Shown one piece after another: positions 9,874 to 18,497 of a stretch of DNA of 64,000 nt. This DNA is from PALSA-612 sp963776375. GTDB taxonomy: Bacteria; Actinomycetota; Thermoleophilia; Gaiellales; Gaiellaceae. The stretch's first letter is position 1; each line of letters begins with the position of its first letter. A model generated the notes under the pieces. It was given only the letters and a program-made list of their open reading frames with translations. It was not told the origin of the DNA and made no database searches. The stretch covers positions 124,001 through 188,000 of the forward strand of contig CAVZMF010000001.1 of NCBI GenBank assembly GCA_963776375.1, written 5' to 3'. The translations under genes and the position numbers were made by a program.

Positions 9874-11579
9874 GGCCGCTGGCCCTGTGCTTGGAGCCTG
9901 GCCCAGGTGTCTTTGAGGCCGAGCGTGCGGTCGAAGACGAGCCGCCCCGGTGTCGAGTCGGGATCCGGGCAGAAGTAGCCGAGGCGTTCGAACTGCACGG
10001 TCTCACCGACCGGCAGCTCCGCGAGCGCAGGTTCGACCAGGCACCCCTGGAGCACCGTCTCCGAGTTTGGGTTGATGTCGGCGAAGAGGTCGCCGTCGGC
10101 GCCGGGGTCGGGGCGGGTGAAGAGACGGTCGTAGAGACGGACTTCGGCGGACGCGGCATGTTCGGCCGAGAGCCAATGCAAGGTCGCCTTGGGACGGCGA
10201 TCGTCCGGGGCGTCGCCGCCGCGCGTCTCGGGATCGTAGGTGCAGCGGAGCTCGACGATCTCGCCGCTTGCGTCCTTGACCACGTCGGTGCAGGTCACGA
10301 AGTAGGCGTAGCGCAGACGCACCTCGCGGCCGGGGGCGAGGCGGAAGAACTTGCTGGGCGGATCCTCCATGAAGTCGTCGCGCTCGATCCAGAGCTCGCG
10401 CGCGAAGGGCACCGTGCGCGTCCCGGCCGAGGGATCCTCCGGGTTGTTGACCGCCTCCAGCTCCTCGACCTTCCCCTCGGGGTAGTTCTCGATCACGAGC
10501 CGGAGCGGGCGCAGGACCGCGAAACGTCGCTGCGCCGTCCGGTTGAGCACGTCGCGGACCTCGTGCTCGAGCATCTCGATCTCGACCGCGGTCTTGCCCT
10601 TGCTCCCCACCCCGACCGCATCGAGGAAATTGCGCACACCCTCAGCCGGGAAGCCGCGCCGGCGCAGCGCCGAGACGGTGGGCATGCGCGGATCGTCCCA
10701 GCCGCGCACGTAACCCTCGCTCACGAGCCGGCCCAGGAAGCGCTTCGAGAGCACGGTGTACGTGAGATTGAGGCGGGAGAACTCGTACTGGTGCGGGTGC
10801 GAAGGCACCGGCAGATGCTCGATCAGCCAGTCGTAGAGCGGCCGGTGATCCTCGAACTCGAGCGTGCAGAGGGAGTGGGTGATGCCCTCGATCGCGTCCG
10901 ACTGTCCGTGGGCGAAGTCGTACAGCGGATAGATGCACCACTCGTCACCGGTCCGCGGATGGGGCGCGTGCAGGATCCGATAGAGAACAGGGTCGCGCAG
11001 GTTGATGTTGGGCGAGGCCATGTCGATCTTCGCCCTGAGCACCCGGGCGCCGTCCGGAAACTCGCCCGCGCGCATACGCTCGAACAGGTCGAGACTCTCA
11101 TCGATCGAACGGTCGCGCCAGGGGCTGTCCTTGCCCGGCTCGGTCAAGGTGCCGCGGTGCTCGCGGATCTCCTCGGCAGACAGGTCGTCGACATACGCCT
11201 TGCCCGCCCTGATCAGGTGGACGGCCCAGTCGTAGAGCTGCTGGAAGTAGTCGGAGGCGTAGTAGAGATGCTCGCCCCAGTCGAAGCCGAGCCAGCGGAT
11301 GTCCTCCTGGATCGAGTCGATGTACTCCTGCTCTTCCTTGATCGGATTGGTGTCGTCGAAACGCAGGTGGCAGCGGCCGCCGAACTCCCGGGCGATCCCG
11401 AAGTTGAGCGCGATCGCCTTCGGGTGGCCAATGTGCAGGTACCCGTTCGGCTCCGGCGGAAAGCGAGTCACGACCTCCGAGACCCGGCCCTCCCGCACGT
11501 CCGCGCCGACGATCTCGCGAATGAAATCGCTTCGCTCGGGAGTGGCCGGCCTGTCGGCGCTCACACGGCTTCCAGTCAT
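9870..11579 (-). CDS. glnS: Glutaminyl-tRNA synthetase
   Basis: This class I aminoacyl-tRNA synthetase charges tRNA-Gln with glutamine. The HIGH motif is in P-N-G-Y-L-H-I-G-H-P and the KMSKS-type loop is V-L-S-K-R. The N-terminal catalytic core is followed by the anticodon-binding beta-barrels; about 569 residues is standard. The ATG at 11579 was chosen because the 40 upstream residues would run into the neighbouring gene and look non-coding. Many Gram-positive and actinobacterial lineages lack GlnRS and use the GatCAB transamidation route, so its presence is informative about lineage. It lies 28 bases downstream of the DUF4432 gene on the same strand and may be read through from the sugar operon. 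Confidence 0.96.
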   Translation of the reverse strand: MTGSRVSADRPATPERSDFIREIVGADVREGRVSEVVTRFPPEPNGYLHIGHPKAIALNFGIAREFGGRCHLRFDDTNPIKEEQEYIDSIQEDIRWLGFDWGEHLYYASDYFQQLYDWAVHLIRAGKAYVDDLSAEEIREHRGTLTEPGKDSPWRDRSIDESLDLFERMRAGEFPDGARVLRAKIDMASPNINLRDPVLYRILHAPHPRTGDEWCIYPLYDFAHGQSDAIEGITHSLCTLEFEDHRPLYDWLIEHLPVPSHPHQYEFSRLNLTYTVLSKRFLGRLVSEGYVRGWDDPRMPTVSALRRRGFPAEGVRNFLDAVGVGSKGKTAVEIEMLEHEVRDVLNRTAQRRFAVLRPLRLVIENYPEGKVEELEAVNNPEDPSAGTRTVPFARELWIERDDFMEDPPSKFFRLAPGREVRLRYAYFVTCTDVVKDASGEIVELRCTYDPETRGGDAPDDRRPKATLHWLSAEHAASAEVRLYDRLFTRPDPGADGDLFADINPNSETVLQGCLVEPALAELPVGETVQFERLGYFCPDPDSTPGRLVFDRTLGLKDTWARLQAQGQRP

Positions 11580-11607
11580 CCCGAAGAGACTAGTCCCGCC
11601 GAGATGT

Positions 11608-12717
11608 TCAAGCCGCGGTCGAGGGCGTGATCCGATCAACGCGTTCCGTGAACGCGGCGATGGCGTTACTCCCCTCGAGGGCGCCGAGCTCGAGGTCATA
11701 GCGCCGGCTTTCGCCCGGCGAGAGCTCGATCAGCTCCCCGCGCGCACGGGCATCGAGGCGTCCTTCGGTGCGGTTCGTCGAAGGCTCGATTCCGACCACG
11801 TACGTGCCTTCTCCAAGCATGCGCCAGACGAAGTGGCGCGGGAGCTGATCGACCCGGAAGACCTCGTAGGCCCCGAGTCCGAGCTCGTCGTTGACCACGG
11901 CGACGGGCACGCGGCCGTCCGGCTCGGAGACCAGCTCGTGCTCGAACACCTGCTCGGTGTAGCCGCGCGCGGGCGCATGAATCAAGCGGTAGCCGTCCGT
12001 CGGGTAGTCGCCGCGGGCGGCAACCTCCGTCGCCGCAACGAGCAACTCCGCACCCTCGTCGACGACCGGCCAGCCGATGTTGACGTGGTAGAGCAGCATG
12101 TGAGGCGTCAGGTCGTGACCGACGTTCACGACTTCGTCTTCGATGACGAGCCTGGTCTCGCCGACGCGCGCCTCGACCCGGCGGCGCAGGAGGAGCTGCT
12201 CCCCGAAGACAGACGCCTGGAGCACCTCGCCCTCGGCGAAGAGCACGCATTCGTCGCCGTCCCAGCGCTCGCCGTATGCTGCCAGCCTCGCGGGACGGTT
12301 CGAGATGCGCCCGTGCAGGCCGTACGATTCGCTCGGCTTCGGCGGGTAGTGGTACTGCTCGGCCGTGTCCTCGGCCATGAAGAGTGCGTGATCGAGGCCG
12401 CAGGTCGTGAGCAGTCCACCTCCGAACGTCCGGAAGAATCCGAGGCCCTGAGGCTCAGCGAACCAGGGTCCCGCGAACCCGGTCGCCGACGTCCAGGCGA
12501 GCGATTTGCCGGCCTGCTCGCACCGGCCGATGTCGAACGCGCGGTCGACGACGACGTCGAAGGTGAATCCTGCCCCCGTCCTGAACTCGAGCACGCGCAC
12601 TCCGCGCTCGGCACCATCGCCCAGTGTGACGAGGCGGACACCCGCTGCCTGGTCGAGACGTCCGACCCGGCGCAGGAGGTCGTCACGCGTGTAGCGGCGC
12701 CCGTGGAGTTCAGGCAT
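11608..12717 (-). CDS. DUF4432 family aldose 1-epimerase-like protein
   Basis: The 369-residue protein resembles the DUF4432 branch of the galactose-mutarotase superfamily, which adopts a supersandwich fold that binds sugars. Segments such as F-D-V-V-V-D-R-A-F-D-I-G, F-F-R-T-F-G-G-G-L-L-T-T-C-G-L and M-L-L-Y-H-V-N-I-G-W-P are characteristic. The family is common in sugar-catabolic operons and is thought to interconvert or bind sugar anomers, though biochemical proof is limited. The ATG at 12717 overlaps the SDR stop by 8 bases; the longer upstream frame would run through the SDR gene and was rejected. It is the last sugar gene of the minus-strand array before glnS. Confidence 0.8.
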   Translation of the reverse strand: MPELHGRRYTRDDLLRRVGRLDQAAGVRLVTLGDGAERGVRVLEFRTGAGFTFDVVVDRAFDIGRCEQAGKSLAWTSATGFAGPWFAEPQGLGFFRTFGGGLLTTCGLDHALFMAEDTAEQYHYPPKPSESYGLHGRISNRPARLAAYGERWDGDECVLFAEGEVLQASVFGEQLLLRRRVEARVGETRLVIEDEVVNVGHDLTPHMLLYHVNIGWPVVDEGAELLVAATEVAARGDYPTDGYRLIHAPARGYTEQVFEHELVSEPDGRVPVAVVNDELGLGAYEVFRVDQLPRHFVWRMLGEGTYVVGIEPSTNRTEGRLDARARGELIELSPGESRRYDLELGALEGSNAIAAFTERVDRITPSTAA

Positions 12718-13504
12718 CGCCGTCCGGGTGGCCGGGGAGGCGCGTTGCGGGATGCGCAGCGCCGAACATCGAGTAGCCGCCGTCGACCACGAGCGTCTGC
12801 CCCGTGACGAACCGCGCATCCGGACTGCAAAGCAGGACGATCGCGCTCGCGATGTCCTCGGGCTCGGCGAGGCGTCCCGCCGGGGTGTGGTCGACGATTT
12901 CGCTCTCGACGAGCACGCCGTCCGCAATCGCCTGCGCGACCATCGGGGTGCGCACGGGGCCTGGAACGACTGCGTTCACGCGCACGCCGCGTCCCGCCCA
13001 CTCGACGCCGAGCACGCGTGTGAGGCCGACGATGCCGGCCTTGGTGGCGCCGTAGGCTGCGCGGCCCGGCATTGCGACCTCCGGGCCGATGATCGAGGCG
13101 ACGTTGACGATCGAGCCCCGCCCGCCCGCGAGCATGCGCCCGCCGAAGGCGCGGCAGCAGCGGTAGACGCCGCTCAGGTTCACGTCCAGCACGAAGGCCC
13201 AGTCCTCGTCGCTGAACGATTCCGCGGGACGGATGCGGTTGACGCCCGCGCTGTTGACCAGCACGGTCGGCTCGCCGAGGAGCCGGGCAGTCTCGACGGC
13301 TGCGGCGTCGACGGACTCGGTCGACCGGACGTCGAGTGCGATCCCGACGTGCTCGGGGCCGAGAGAGCCCGCCACGTCGGCCGCCACGGCCCCGTCGTGG
13401 TGCGTCACGGCAACGCGTGCCCCGGCGCGCGCGAGAGCGACCGCGATCGCCGCCCCGATCCCGTGCCTGGCTCCGGTGACGACTGCGACTTCGCCGGCGA
13501 GCAT
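12710..13504 (-). CDS. SDR family sugar/polyol dehydrogenase
   Basis: This 264-residue short-chain dehydrogenase has the NAD(P)-binding T-G-A-R-H-G-I-G loop at residues 10-17, N-S-A-G at 84-87 and the catalytic S137, Y151 and K155 (YGATK). The C-terminus carries the usual P-G-P-V-R-T-P and V-V-D-G-G-Y segments, followed by a short extra tail. Classical SDRs of this type oxidise secondary hydroxyls of sugars, cyclitols or their acids. It is the second of two consecutive SDR genes, 17 bases apart, downstream of an oxidoreductase and an isomerase-like protein. The two SDRs may oxidise different positions of the same sugar-derived intermediate. Confidence 0.9.
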   Translation of the reverse strand: MLAGEVAVVTGARHGIGAAIAVALARAGARVAVTHHDGAVAADVAGSLGPEHVGIALDVRSTESVDAAAVETARLLGEPTVLVNSAGVNRIRPAESFSDEDWAFVLDVNLSGVYRCCRAFGGRMLAGGRGSIVNVASIIGPEVAMPGRAAYGATKAGIVGLTRVLGVEWAGRGVRVNAVVPGPVRTPMVAQAIADGVLVESEIVDHTPAGRLAEPEDIASAIVLLCSPDARFVTGQTLVVDGGYSMFGAAHPATRLPGHPDGDA

Positions 13505-13521
13505 GGGCAAGCGGGGCTCCC

Positions 13522-14286
13522 TCAGTGCATCGCCCAGCCGCCGTCGACGACCACGGTCTGACCGGTGATGAACGACGATGCGTCGGCGGAGAGAAACACG
13601 ACGAGGTTGCCGATGTCCTGGGGCGTGCCGCGCCGCTTGATGCACTGCTGGTCGAGCGCCCACTGGTTGTAGCCCTCCGGATCGGGATGGATCTTCTCCG
13701 CATCGGTGGGGAATGCCCCCGGGGCGATCGCGTTGACCGTGATCCCTTCGGGCCCGACCTCGTGGGCGAGCGCCCTGGTGAAGCCGACGATCGCACCCTT
13801 GGACGAAACGTAGTCCAGGAGCATCTCGAAGCCGACCATGAAGGTGATCGACGACACGTTGACGATGTGGCCGACACCGCGCGCCTTCATGGACGGGTAG
13901 CAGGCCCGGGCGCAGTGGAAGTAGCCCTTGAGATTGACGCCGAGAACGCGGTCCCACTCCTCCTCGGTGATCTCCGTCCACGTCCGGCGGGGGTAGACGG
14001 CGGCGTTGTTGACGAGGATGTCCACTCCGCCGAGCTCCGCAATCGTTCGCTCCACGGCTCCCTGCACCGACTCGCGGTCGGACACGTCGACGTGGAGCGG
14101 GAGCGCACGGCCGCCTCCGTCGGTTACCTGCCGGGCGATCCGCTCGGCGCTCCCGGTGACGATGTCGGCGCAGGCGACCGCGGCACCGGCGGCGGCGAGA
14201 GAGATGCAGATCCCCTCGCCGAGGCCACCGCCGGCGCCGGTGACGAACGCGACCCGCCCCTCCAGCGAGAACGGTTGGGCGCTCAA
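13522..14286 (-). CDS. SDR family dehydrogenase
   Basis: The product of about 254 residues is a classical SDR with the glycine-rich T-G-A-G-G-G-L-G loop, N-N-A-A-V, and the Y-V-S-S-K catalytic pair. The C-terminal segment F-I-T-G-Q-T-V-V-V-D-G-G is standard. The start is taken as the TTG at 14286 that overlaps the oxidoreductase stop (TTGA), since no ATG or GTG lies near the conserved N-terminus; the longer open frame upstream lies inside the oxidoreductase gene. It probably oxidises a sugar or sugar-acid hydroxyl in the pathway shared with the genes on both sides. Confidence 0.87.
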   Translation of the reverse strand: MSAQPFSLEGRVAFVTGAGGGLGEGICISLAAAGAAVACADIVTGSAERIARQVTDGGGRALPLHVDVSDRESVQGAVERTIAELGGVDILVNNAAVYPRRTWTEITEEEWDRVLGVNLKGYFHCARACYPSMKARGVGHIVNVSSITFMVGFEMLLDYVSSKGAIVGFTRALAHEVGPEGITVNAIAPGAFPTDAEKIHPDPEGYNQWALDQQCIKRRGTPQDIGNLVVFLSADASSFITGQTVVVDGGWAMH

Positions 14287-15371
14287 CGGCCCACCACCTG
14301 GTCGAGAACGTCCTTCGGGGCAACGGCCTTGCCCTCCTCGGCTGATCGGTACGCCGCCTCGCAGAGCGCCATCGTCCCGAGGGTGACCTGGCCCGAGATC
14401 TCCGGCTCGGCATCTTCTTGGATGGCGCGCATCAGCTGGCCCATGGTCCCCTTGAACGCCTGCGGGAACCAGCGCTCCTCCCACGTCGGTGCTTCCCAGC
14501 GACCTTCCATCGCGCGCGTCGTCCAGGTGATGGTGGACGGGCTGCCGGCGGGGTAGTCAGGCCAGCCGATCGTTCCCTTGGCGATTCCCTCGGTGCCCTC
14601 GACCCGCCACTCGATGCGATGGTCGGCCCACGTGTAGCAGTTGTCGATCGCGACGGCGCGGAAGTCGTCGTCCCACTCCAGGATGTAGAAGGCCATGCCG
14701 TCCCGATGCGGGAAGTCGTGGCTCGGATCCGGGCGGACCGAGCACAGGATGCGGTCGGGATCGCCGAACAGGAAGCGGAACGCATCGAGGTGGTGGATGG
14801 ACATGTTGAGTAACGCGATCCGCCCGTACGGCTTGATGAACTCCTGCCAGTGCGGCCGGGCGTTCATGACGATCTCGGCGACGACGGGCTCGCCGAGCTC
14901 GCCCCGGTCGAGCAGCGTCTTGAGCGCACGCATCGACTGGTCGTAGCGCATGTTGTGGTTGATACCGAGCTTCTTGCCCGCGTCGTCGGCCGTCTTCACC
15001 ATCTCGGCGGCGTCTTCCAGGGTGAACGCCGCCGGCTTCTGCGCGAGGATGCCCTTCACGTGCGGGCGCTTGACCGCCTCGCGGACGATGCCGAGCTGCT
15101 GGTCGGGCGGATAGGCGATGTCGACGATCTCGACGCGCTCGTCGTCGAGGAGCTCCTGCCACGTGTCGTAGACCGTGTCGACGCCGTTCTGCTCGGCCGC
15201 GGCTCGTGCGTTCGCCGGGGTGCGTGACGCGATCGCGACGATGTTGAAGCCCGCCTCCCCGTAAGCCGGGAGATGGATGTCCCGCATGATGAAGCCGGCG
15301 CCGATGCACCCGATGCCGTAGTCGGTCTTCGCGGGGAGGTTCGGCCCGGTGTTCAGATCGAAGTCGGTCAT
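14283..15371 (-). CDS. Gfo/Idh/MocA family sugar oxidoreductase
   Basis: This 362-residue NAD(P)-dependent dehydrogenase has the Rossmann motif G-C-I-G-A-G-F-I-M at residues 21-29 and the family's second domain with R-I-A-L-L-N-M-S-I-H-H-L-D-A, containing the usual catalytic H-x-x-D arrangement. The common E-K-P motif reads A-Q-K-P here, with the glutamate replaced by glutamine. Members oxidise inositols, glucosides or sugar acids, often making 3-keto sugars. It is 8 bases downstream of a TIM-barrel isomerase gene, a pairing that occurs again and again in inositol and keto-sugar pathways. The substrate is not known; the adjacent corrinoid genes suggest a methylated sugar. Confidence 0.9.
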   Translation of the reverse strand: MTDFDLNTGPNLPAKTDYGIGCIGAGFIMRDIHLPAYGEAGFNIVAIASRTPANARAAAEQNGVDTVYDTWQELLDDERVEIVDIAYPPDQQLGIVREAVKRPHVKGILAQKPAAFTLEDAAEMVKTADDAGKKLGINHNMRYDQSMRALKTLLDRGELGEPVVAEIVMNARPHWQEFIKPYGRIALLNMSIHHLDAFRFLFGDPDRILCSVRPDPSHDFPHRDGMAFYILEWDDDFRAVAIDNCYTWADHRIEWRVEGTEGIAKGTIGWPDYPAGSPSTITWTTRAMEGRWEAPTWEERWFPQAFKGTMGQLMRAIQEDAEPEISGQVTLGTMALCEAAYRSAEEGKAVAPKDVLDQVVGR

Positions 15372-15379
15372 CAGCTCTC

Positions 15380-16201
15380 CTAGGCGCGGACGCCGAGCTC
15401 GCGCATGATCTGCGCCGTGCCGTCATAGGCCTGCTGGGCCCACTCGACGATCTTGTCCGGATCAGGCGAGTACTCGAGCTCGATGGAGACCGTGCCGTCG
15501 TAGCCGGTGTCACGGATTGCGGCGAGATAGTCCTTGATCGGCGTGACGCCCAACCCGGCGGGGAGGTCGCCGTGCACCTTGCCGTCGCAATCGGAGAGGT
15601 GAATGTGGCCGATCAACCCCTTCAGCTCGTCGACCTCCTCGATCGAGGCATGCGAGAGATGGAGATGCGAGATGTCGGCATTCGCCCTGACTGCCGGGTG
15701 GTCGATCTCGCGCACGAACCGCGCCAGCTCGTGGACGTCCTTCAGCAGCGCCTGGTCGAACGGCTCCAGCTCGAGAACGACCTCGAGGCCCTTGGACCGT
15801 GCGTACTCCCCGGCCTCCTTGACCATGTCCTTGGCCAGATCCCAGATCGCCTGCTGCGGGAACACCTCGCAGTCCCAGAAGTACTCCCCGACGACCAGCA
15901 GGACGTTGCGCGCGCCGAAGAATGCGCCCTGGTCCACGTACGCCTTGATCCGGTCGAGCGTGAACCGCCGTACGGACGGGTTGAAGTCGACGATGCCGAA
16001 GGCGACGCAGACCACGGAGCGGATCGGGAGCCCCACTTCCTCGCAGGTCTTCTTGATCTCCTCACGCTCGGCGTCCGTCAGGTCGAGCGGGTCCTCGAAG
16101 ATGTCGTATGTGTCGAAGCCGATCTGCTTCGCCGTTCGGATGCCGTCGAGTCGGCCGACCTTCGTGTCGAGCCAGGTCGAGCTGATCATCCCGAGTTCCA
16201 T
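15380..16201 (-). CDS. TIM-barrel sugar isomerase/epimerase (AP endonuclease 2 fold)
   Basis: The 273-residue product belongs to the xylose isomerase-like TIM-barrel superfamily (PF01261), including IolE, IolI and keto-sugar epimerases. Metal-binding acidic and histidine residues are seen in V-L-E-L-E-P-F-D, N-A-D-I-S-H-L-H-L-S, G-H-I-H-L-S-D and V-S-I-E-L-E-Y. The ATG at 16201 is preceded by a strong GAAGGAGG ribosome-binding site, so the upstream in-frame start was rejected. It begins the sugar half of the minus-strand array, separated by 101 bases and a hairpin from the corrinoid half. It likely acts on the keto product of the neighbouring Gfo/Idh/MocA enzyme. Confidence 0.87.
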   Translation of the reverse strand: MELGMISSTWLDTKVGRLDGIRTAKQIGFDTYDIFEDPLDLTDAEREEIKKTCEEVGLPIRSVVCVAFGIVDFNPSVRRFTLDRIKAYVDQGAFFGARNVLLVVGEYFWDCEVFPQQAIWDLAKDMVKEAGEYARSKGLEVVLELEPFDQALLKDVHELARFVREIDHPAVRANADISHLHLSHASIEEVDELKGLIGHIHLSDCDGKVHGDLPAGLGVTPIKDYLAAIRDTGYDGTVSIELEYSPDPDKIVEWAQQAYDGTAQIMRELGVRA

Positions 16202-16229
16202 GGGGTTCCTCCTTCTCCGAAGTAACGCA

Positions 16230-16259
16230 GTGGGCAGCCTTGCGAGCCGCAAGGCCCAC
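16230..16259. terminator. Hairpin between corrinoid and sugar halves of the array
   Basis: GCCTTGCG at 16237-16244 pairs exactly with CGCAAGGC at 16248-16255 around a 3-base loop, and GTGG/CCAC extend the stem across a 3-base bulge. It lies between the PF13769 gene and the isomerase gene. There is no T-tract in the direction of transcription, so it is probably a processing or partial-termination site. Confidence 0.55.
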
Positions 16260-16302
16260 CCTTCCAGAACAGCAGTGCCCGCTCAAGCGGAAAGTCACGG
16301 AT

Positions 16303-16614
16303 CTACGCTGCGGCGACCCCACCTGCCCGCACCAGCGCATCGAGCACCTCCGGCGGGTGTGCGGCCTCCAGGCGGTCGGCTTCGGCATCCGTCTCGCGCT
16401 CGAGGTCGGCCCCGCACGGGCGGCTGTCCCGACACCACTCTTCGAGGTACGCGCCCGACTCGACGAGGCCCGCGGCCATGGCCGCGTCGTCGATCGCCAG
16501 CAGGAAGCGGCCGGAGAGCTCGACCCGTGCCGTCCGCGTCCCGTCGGTCGCGGTCACCTGCGCGGGAATGTCCCGCCACCGGATGACCGTCAGCTCGGGT
16601 GAACTCGGAGTCAT
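16303..16614 (-). CDS. PF13769 ('virulence factor') small protein of the corrinoid module
   Basis: This 103-residue protein carries the W-R-D-I-P-A-Q-V motif near its N-terminus, the mark of the family labelled 'virulence factor' (PF13769). Despite the name, family members are commonly found beside corrinoid methyltransferase genes, as here, so a role in corrinoid protein activation or methyl transfer is more likely than virulence. It also contains two cysteines in E-E-W-C-R-D-S-R-P-C. Its ATG overlaps the stop of the RACo-like gene (ATGA), which argues for stoichiometric co-expression. The molecular function is unknown. Confidence 0.75.
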   Translation of the reverse strand: MTPSSPELTVIRWRDIPAQVTATDGTRTARVELSGRFLLAIDDAAMAAGLVESGAYLEEWCRDSRPCGADLERETDAEADRLEAAHPPEVLDALVRAGGVAAA

Positions 16615-18497
16615 CCGGGGAAGGCGAGCTGGTCGACGAATCGGTCGTTGAAGTCGGCCCTGTCGGACAGCTCCACGTAGACCACCTCGTCGAGCAGCGC
16701 GGCGGCTGCGTGCCGCTCCTGGATCGACAGGAGAGCCATCTTCGCGCCCTCGCCGGCGACGTTCCCGGCGGAGACGATTCGCGGCAGGGCGAGCTTGGGG
16801 ACGAGGCCGATGCGGATCGCGCTCGATGCGGAGAGGTACGAGCCGAAGGAGCCGGCGAGCAGGACTTGCTGGATGTCGCGCTCGTCGACGCCGAGCTCCT
16901 CGACCAGGAGCTTCCAGCCGGTCGCGATGGCGGCCTTGGCGAACTGGAGCTCGCGAACGTCCCGCTGGGAGAGGTAGACGGCGTTCTCGGCGTCGCCCTC
17001 CTCGCCGAGCCAGTGCAGCACGAAGACTCGCTCCCCGTCCGGACGCTCCGTCAGCCGCGGTGCGAGGGCCGGTGCGAGCGCCGCGGCGTCCTCCTTCTGG
17101 ACGAGCCGCCCGGAGCGGTCGAGCAAGCCGACGCGCACGAGCTCCGCGGCGGCGTCGACGAGCCCGGAGCCGCAGATCCCGACCGGCGGCACGTCGCCGA
17201 TCACGTCCAGCTCTACGCCGCGCTGCTCGTCGAGTCGCACGACTTCGATCGCGCCGTCGGCGGCTCGCATCCCGCATCGGATCTGCGCGGCCTCGAACGC
17301 CGGCCCGGCCGGTGCGGCCGTGCAGAGGATGAGCTCCGCAGACCCGAGCGCGACCTCGCAGTTCGTGCCGACGTCGATGAACAGCCGGAGCCGCGTGTCA
17401 CGGGTCATGCCCGTGGCCAGCAGGCCGGCGACGATGTCGCCGCCGACATAGGCGCCAAGCGCCGGAAAGACGGTGGCGCGCGTACGTGGGTGCAGCTCGA
17501 GGCCGAGTTCCGCGGCCGGCATGTCGGGATACGAGCGCGAGGCCATGATGAAGGGCGCTACGCCCAGCGGCTCGGGGTCGATTCCCAGCGCGAGCTCGGT
17601 CATCGTGGCGTTGCCGACGAGCGCGATCTCGTAGACCTCAGAGGGGTCGACACGACCCTGCTCGCACACCTCGAGCGCGAGTTCCTGCAGCGTCGCGGAG
17701 GCGAGCTCTCGGAGCCGCCCCAGCGCGTCGGGATCGAGCATCGTCGCCGAGATGCGGGTGATCACGTCGGCGCCGAAGGGCTGCTGCTTGTTCAGCATCG
17801 AGCGCACCGCCACCGGCGTGCCTGTACCCACGTCGAGGAGCGTGGCGACGACGGTCGTCGTGCCGAGGTCGAATGCGATCGCGAACAGCCGCTCCGTCGT
17901 GTCCCCCGGCTCGACGTCGATCAGCAGGTCGTCGACCGCCACGGCGGTGACCTTGAAGCCCGACTCGCGCAGGATGCGCGGCAGGTGGCGCAGTGCACCG
18001 GCGTCCACCCGAAGCTCCAGGTCGTCGATCGCGTCGAGCACACGTTCGACGTCGCTTCGCTGGTCGTCGAGGGTGGGCTCGGCGAGCTCCACGTATCTCT
18101 TCTGGACGGCCGGGTGGAGGATCACCTGGCGGCCGACGCCGACCGTTGCCGCCTTGGGGCGCGTGACGAGGGGCGGCACGTCGATCACGAGGTCCTCGTT
18201 GGCCTGCGCGCGACACGCGAGCCGCCAACCCTGGGCGAGCTCGTCGGGGGAGAATGCGCGCCCGTCCAGCGAGGAGACGTCCGTGTTCCCGTCGACGATC
18301 CGGACCCGGCACTTCTTGCAGGTGCCGTGGCCACCGCAGGTCGAGTCGATGGCGATGCCGTTCCAGGACGCGGCGTCGAAGACGGTCACGCCCGGCGGGA
18401 CGCGAACGGCCGTCCCCGGGGGCTCGAAGCGAAGACCGATCCGTGCCGGCGCTTGTGAAACGTGAAGGTCGTTCTCGGCTGCCGCCACGACCGTCAT
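16611..18497 (-). CDS. RACo-like corrinoid activation protein (2Fe-2S ferredoxin plus ASKHA domain, DUF4445)
   Basis: The protein of about 628 residues should restore inactive cob(II)amide to cob(I)amide using a ferredoxin electron and ATP. The N-terminal 2Fe-2S domain has C54, C60 and C63 in C-G-G-H-G-T-C-K-K-C and C95 in R-L-A-C. A linker is followed by the ASKHA ATPase region with phosphate-binding A-F-D-L-G-T-T-T and I-D-V-G-T-N-C-E and the late G-S-F-G-S-Y segment. This domain order matches reductive activators of corrinoid proteins. The ATG at 18497 overlaps the methyltransferase stop; the 19 earlier residues lie in that gene. Its presence implies that the corrinoid proteins here undergo many catalytic cycles and need repair. 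Confidence 0.9.
   Translation of the reverse strand: MTVVAAAENDLHVSQAPARIGLRFEPPGTAVRVPPGVTVFDAASWNGIAIDSTCGGHGTCKKCRVRIVDGNTDVSSLDGRAFSPDELAQGWRLACRAQANEDLVIDVPPLVTRPKAATVGVGRQVILHPAVQKRYVELAEPTLDDQRSDVERVLDAIDDLELRVDAGALRHLPRILRESGFKVTAVAVDDLLIDVEPGDTTERLFAIAFDLGTTTVVATLLDVGTGTPVAVRSMLNKQQPFGADVITRISATMLDPDALGRLRELASATLQELALEVCEQGRVDPSEVYEIALVGNATMTELALGIDPEPLGVAPFIMASRSYPDMPAAELGLELHPRTRATVFPALGAYVGGDIVAGLLATGMTRDTRLRLFIDVGTNCEVALGSAELILCTAAPAGPAFEAAQIRCGMRAADGAIEVVRLDEQRGVELDVIGDVPPVGICGSGLVDAAAELVRVGLLDRSGRLVQKEDAAALAPALAPRLTERPDGERVFVLHWLGEEGDAENAVYLSQRDVRELQFAKAAIATGWKLLVEELGVDERDIQQVLLAGSFGSYLSASSAIRIGLVPKLALPRIVSAGNVAGEGAKMALLSIQERHAAAALLDEVVYVELSDRADFNDRFVDQLAFPG

Noticed and set aside
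12126..13877. Long minus-strand open frame of 583 codons
   Set aside because: It is Arg/Ser-rich, has no domain and overlaps the two SDR genes and the DUF4432 gene in a different frame; a typical high-GC shadow.
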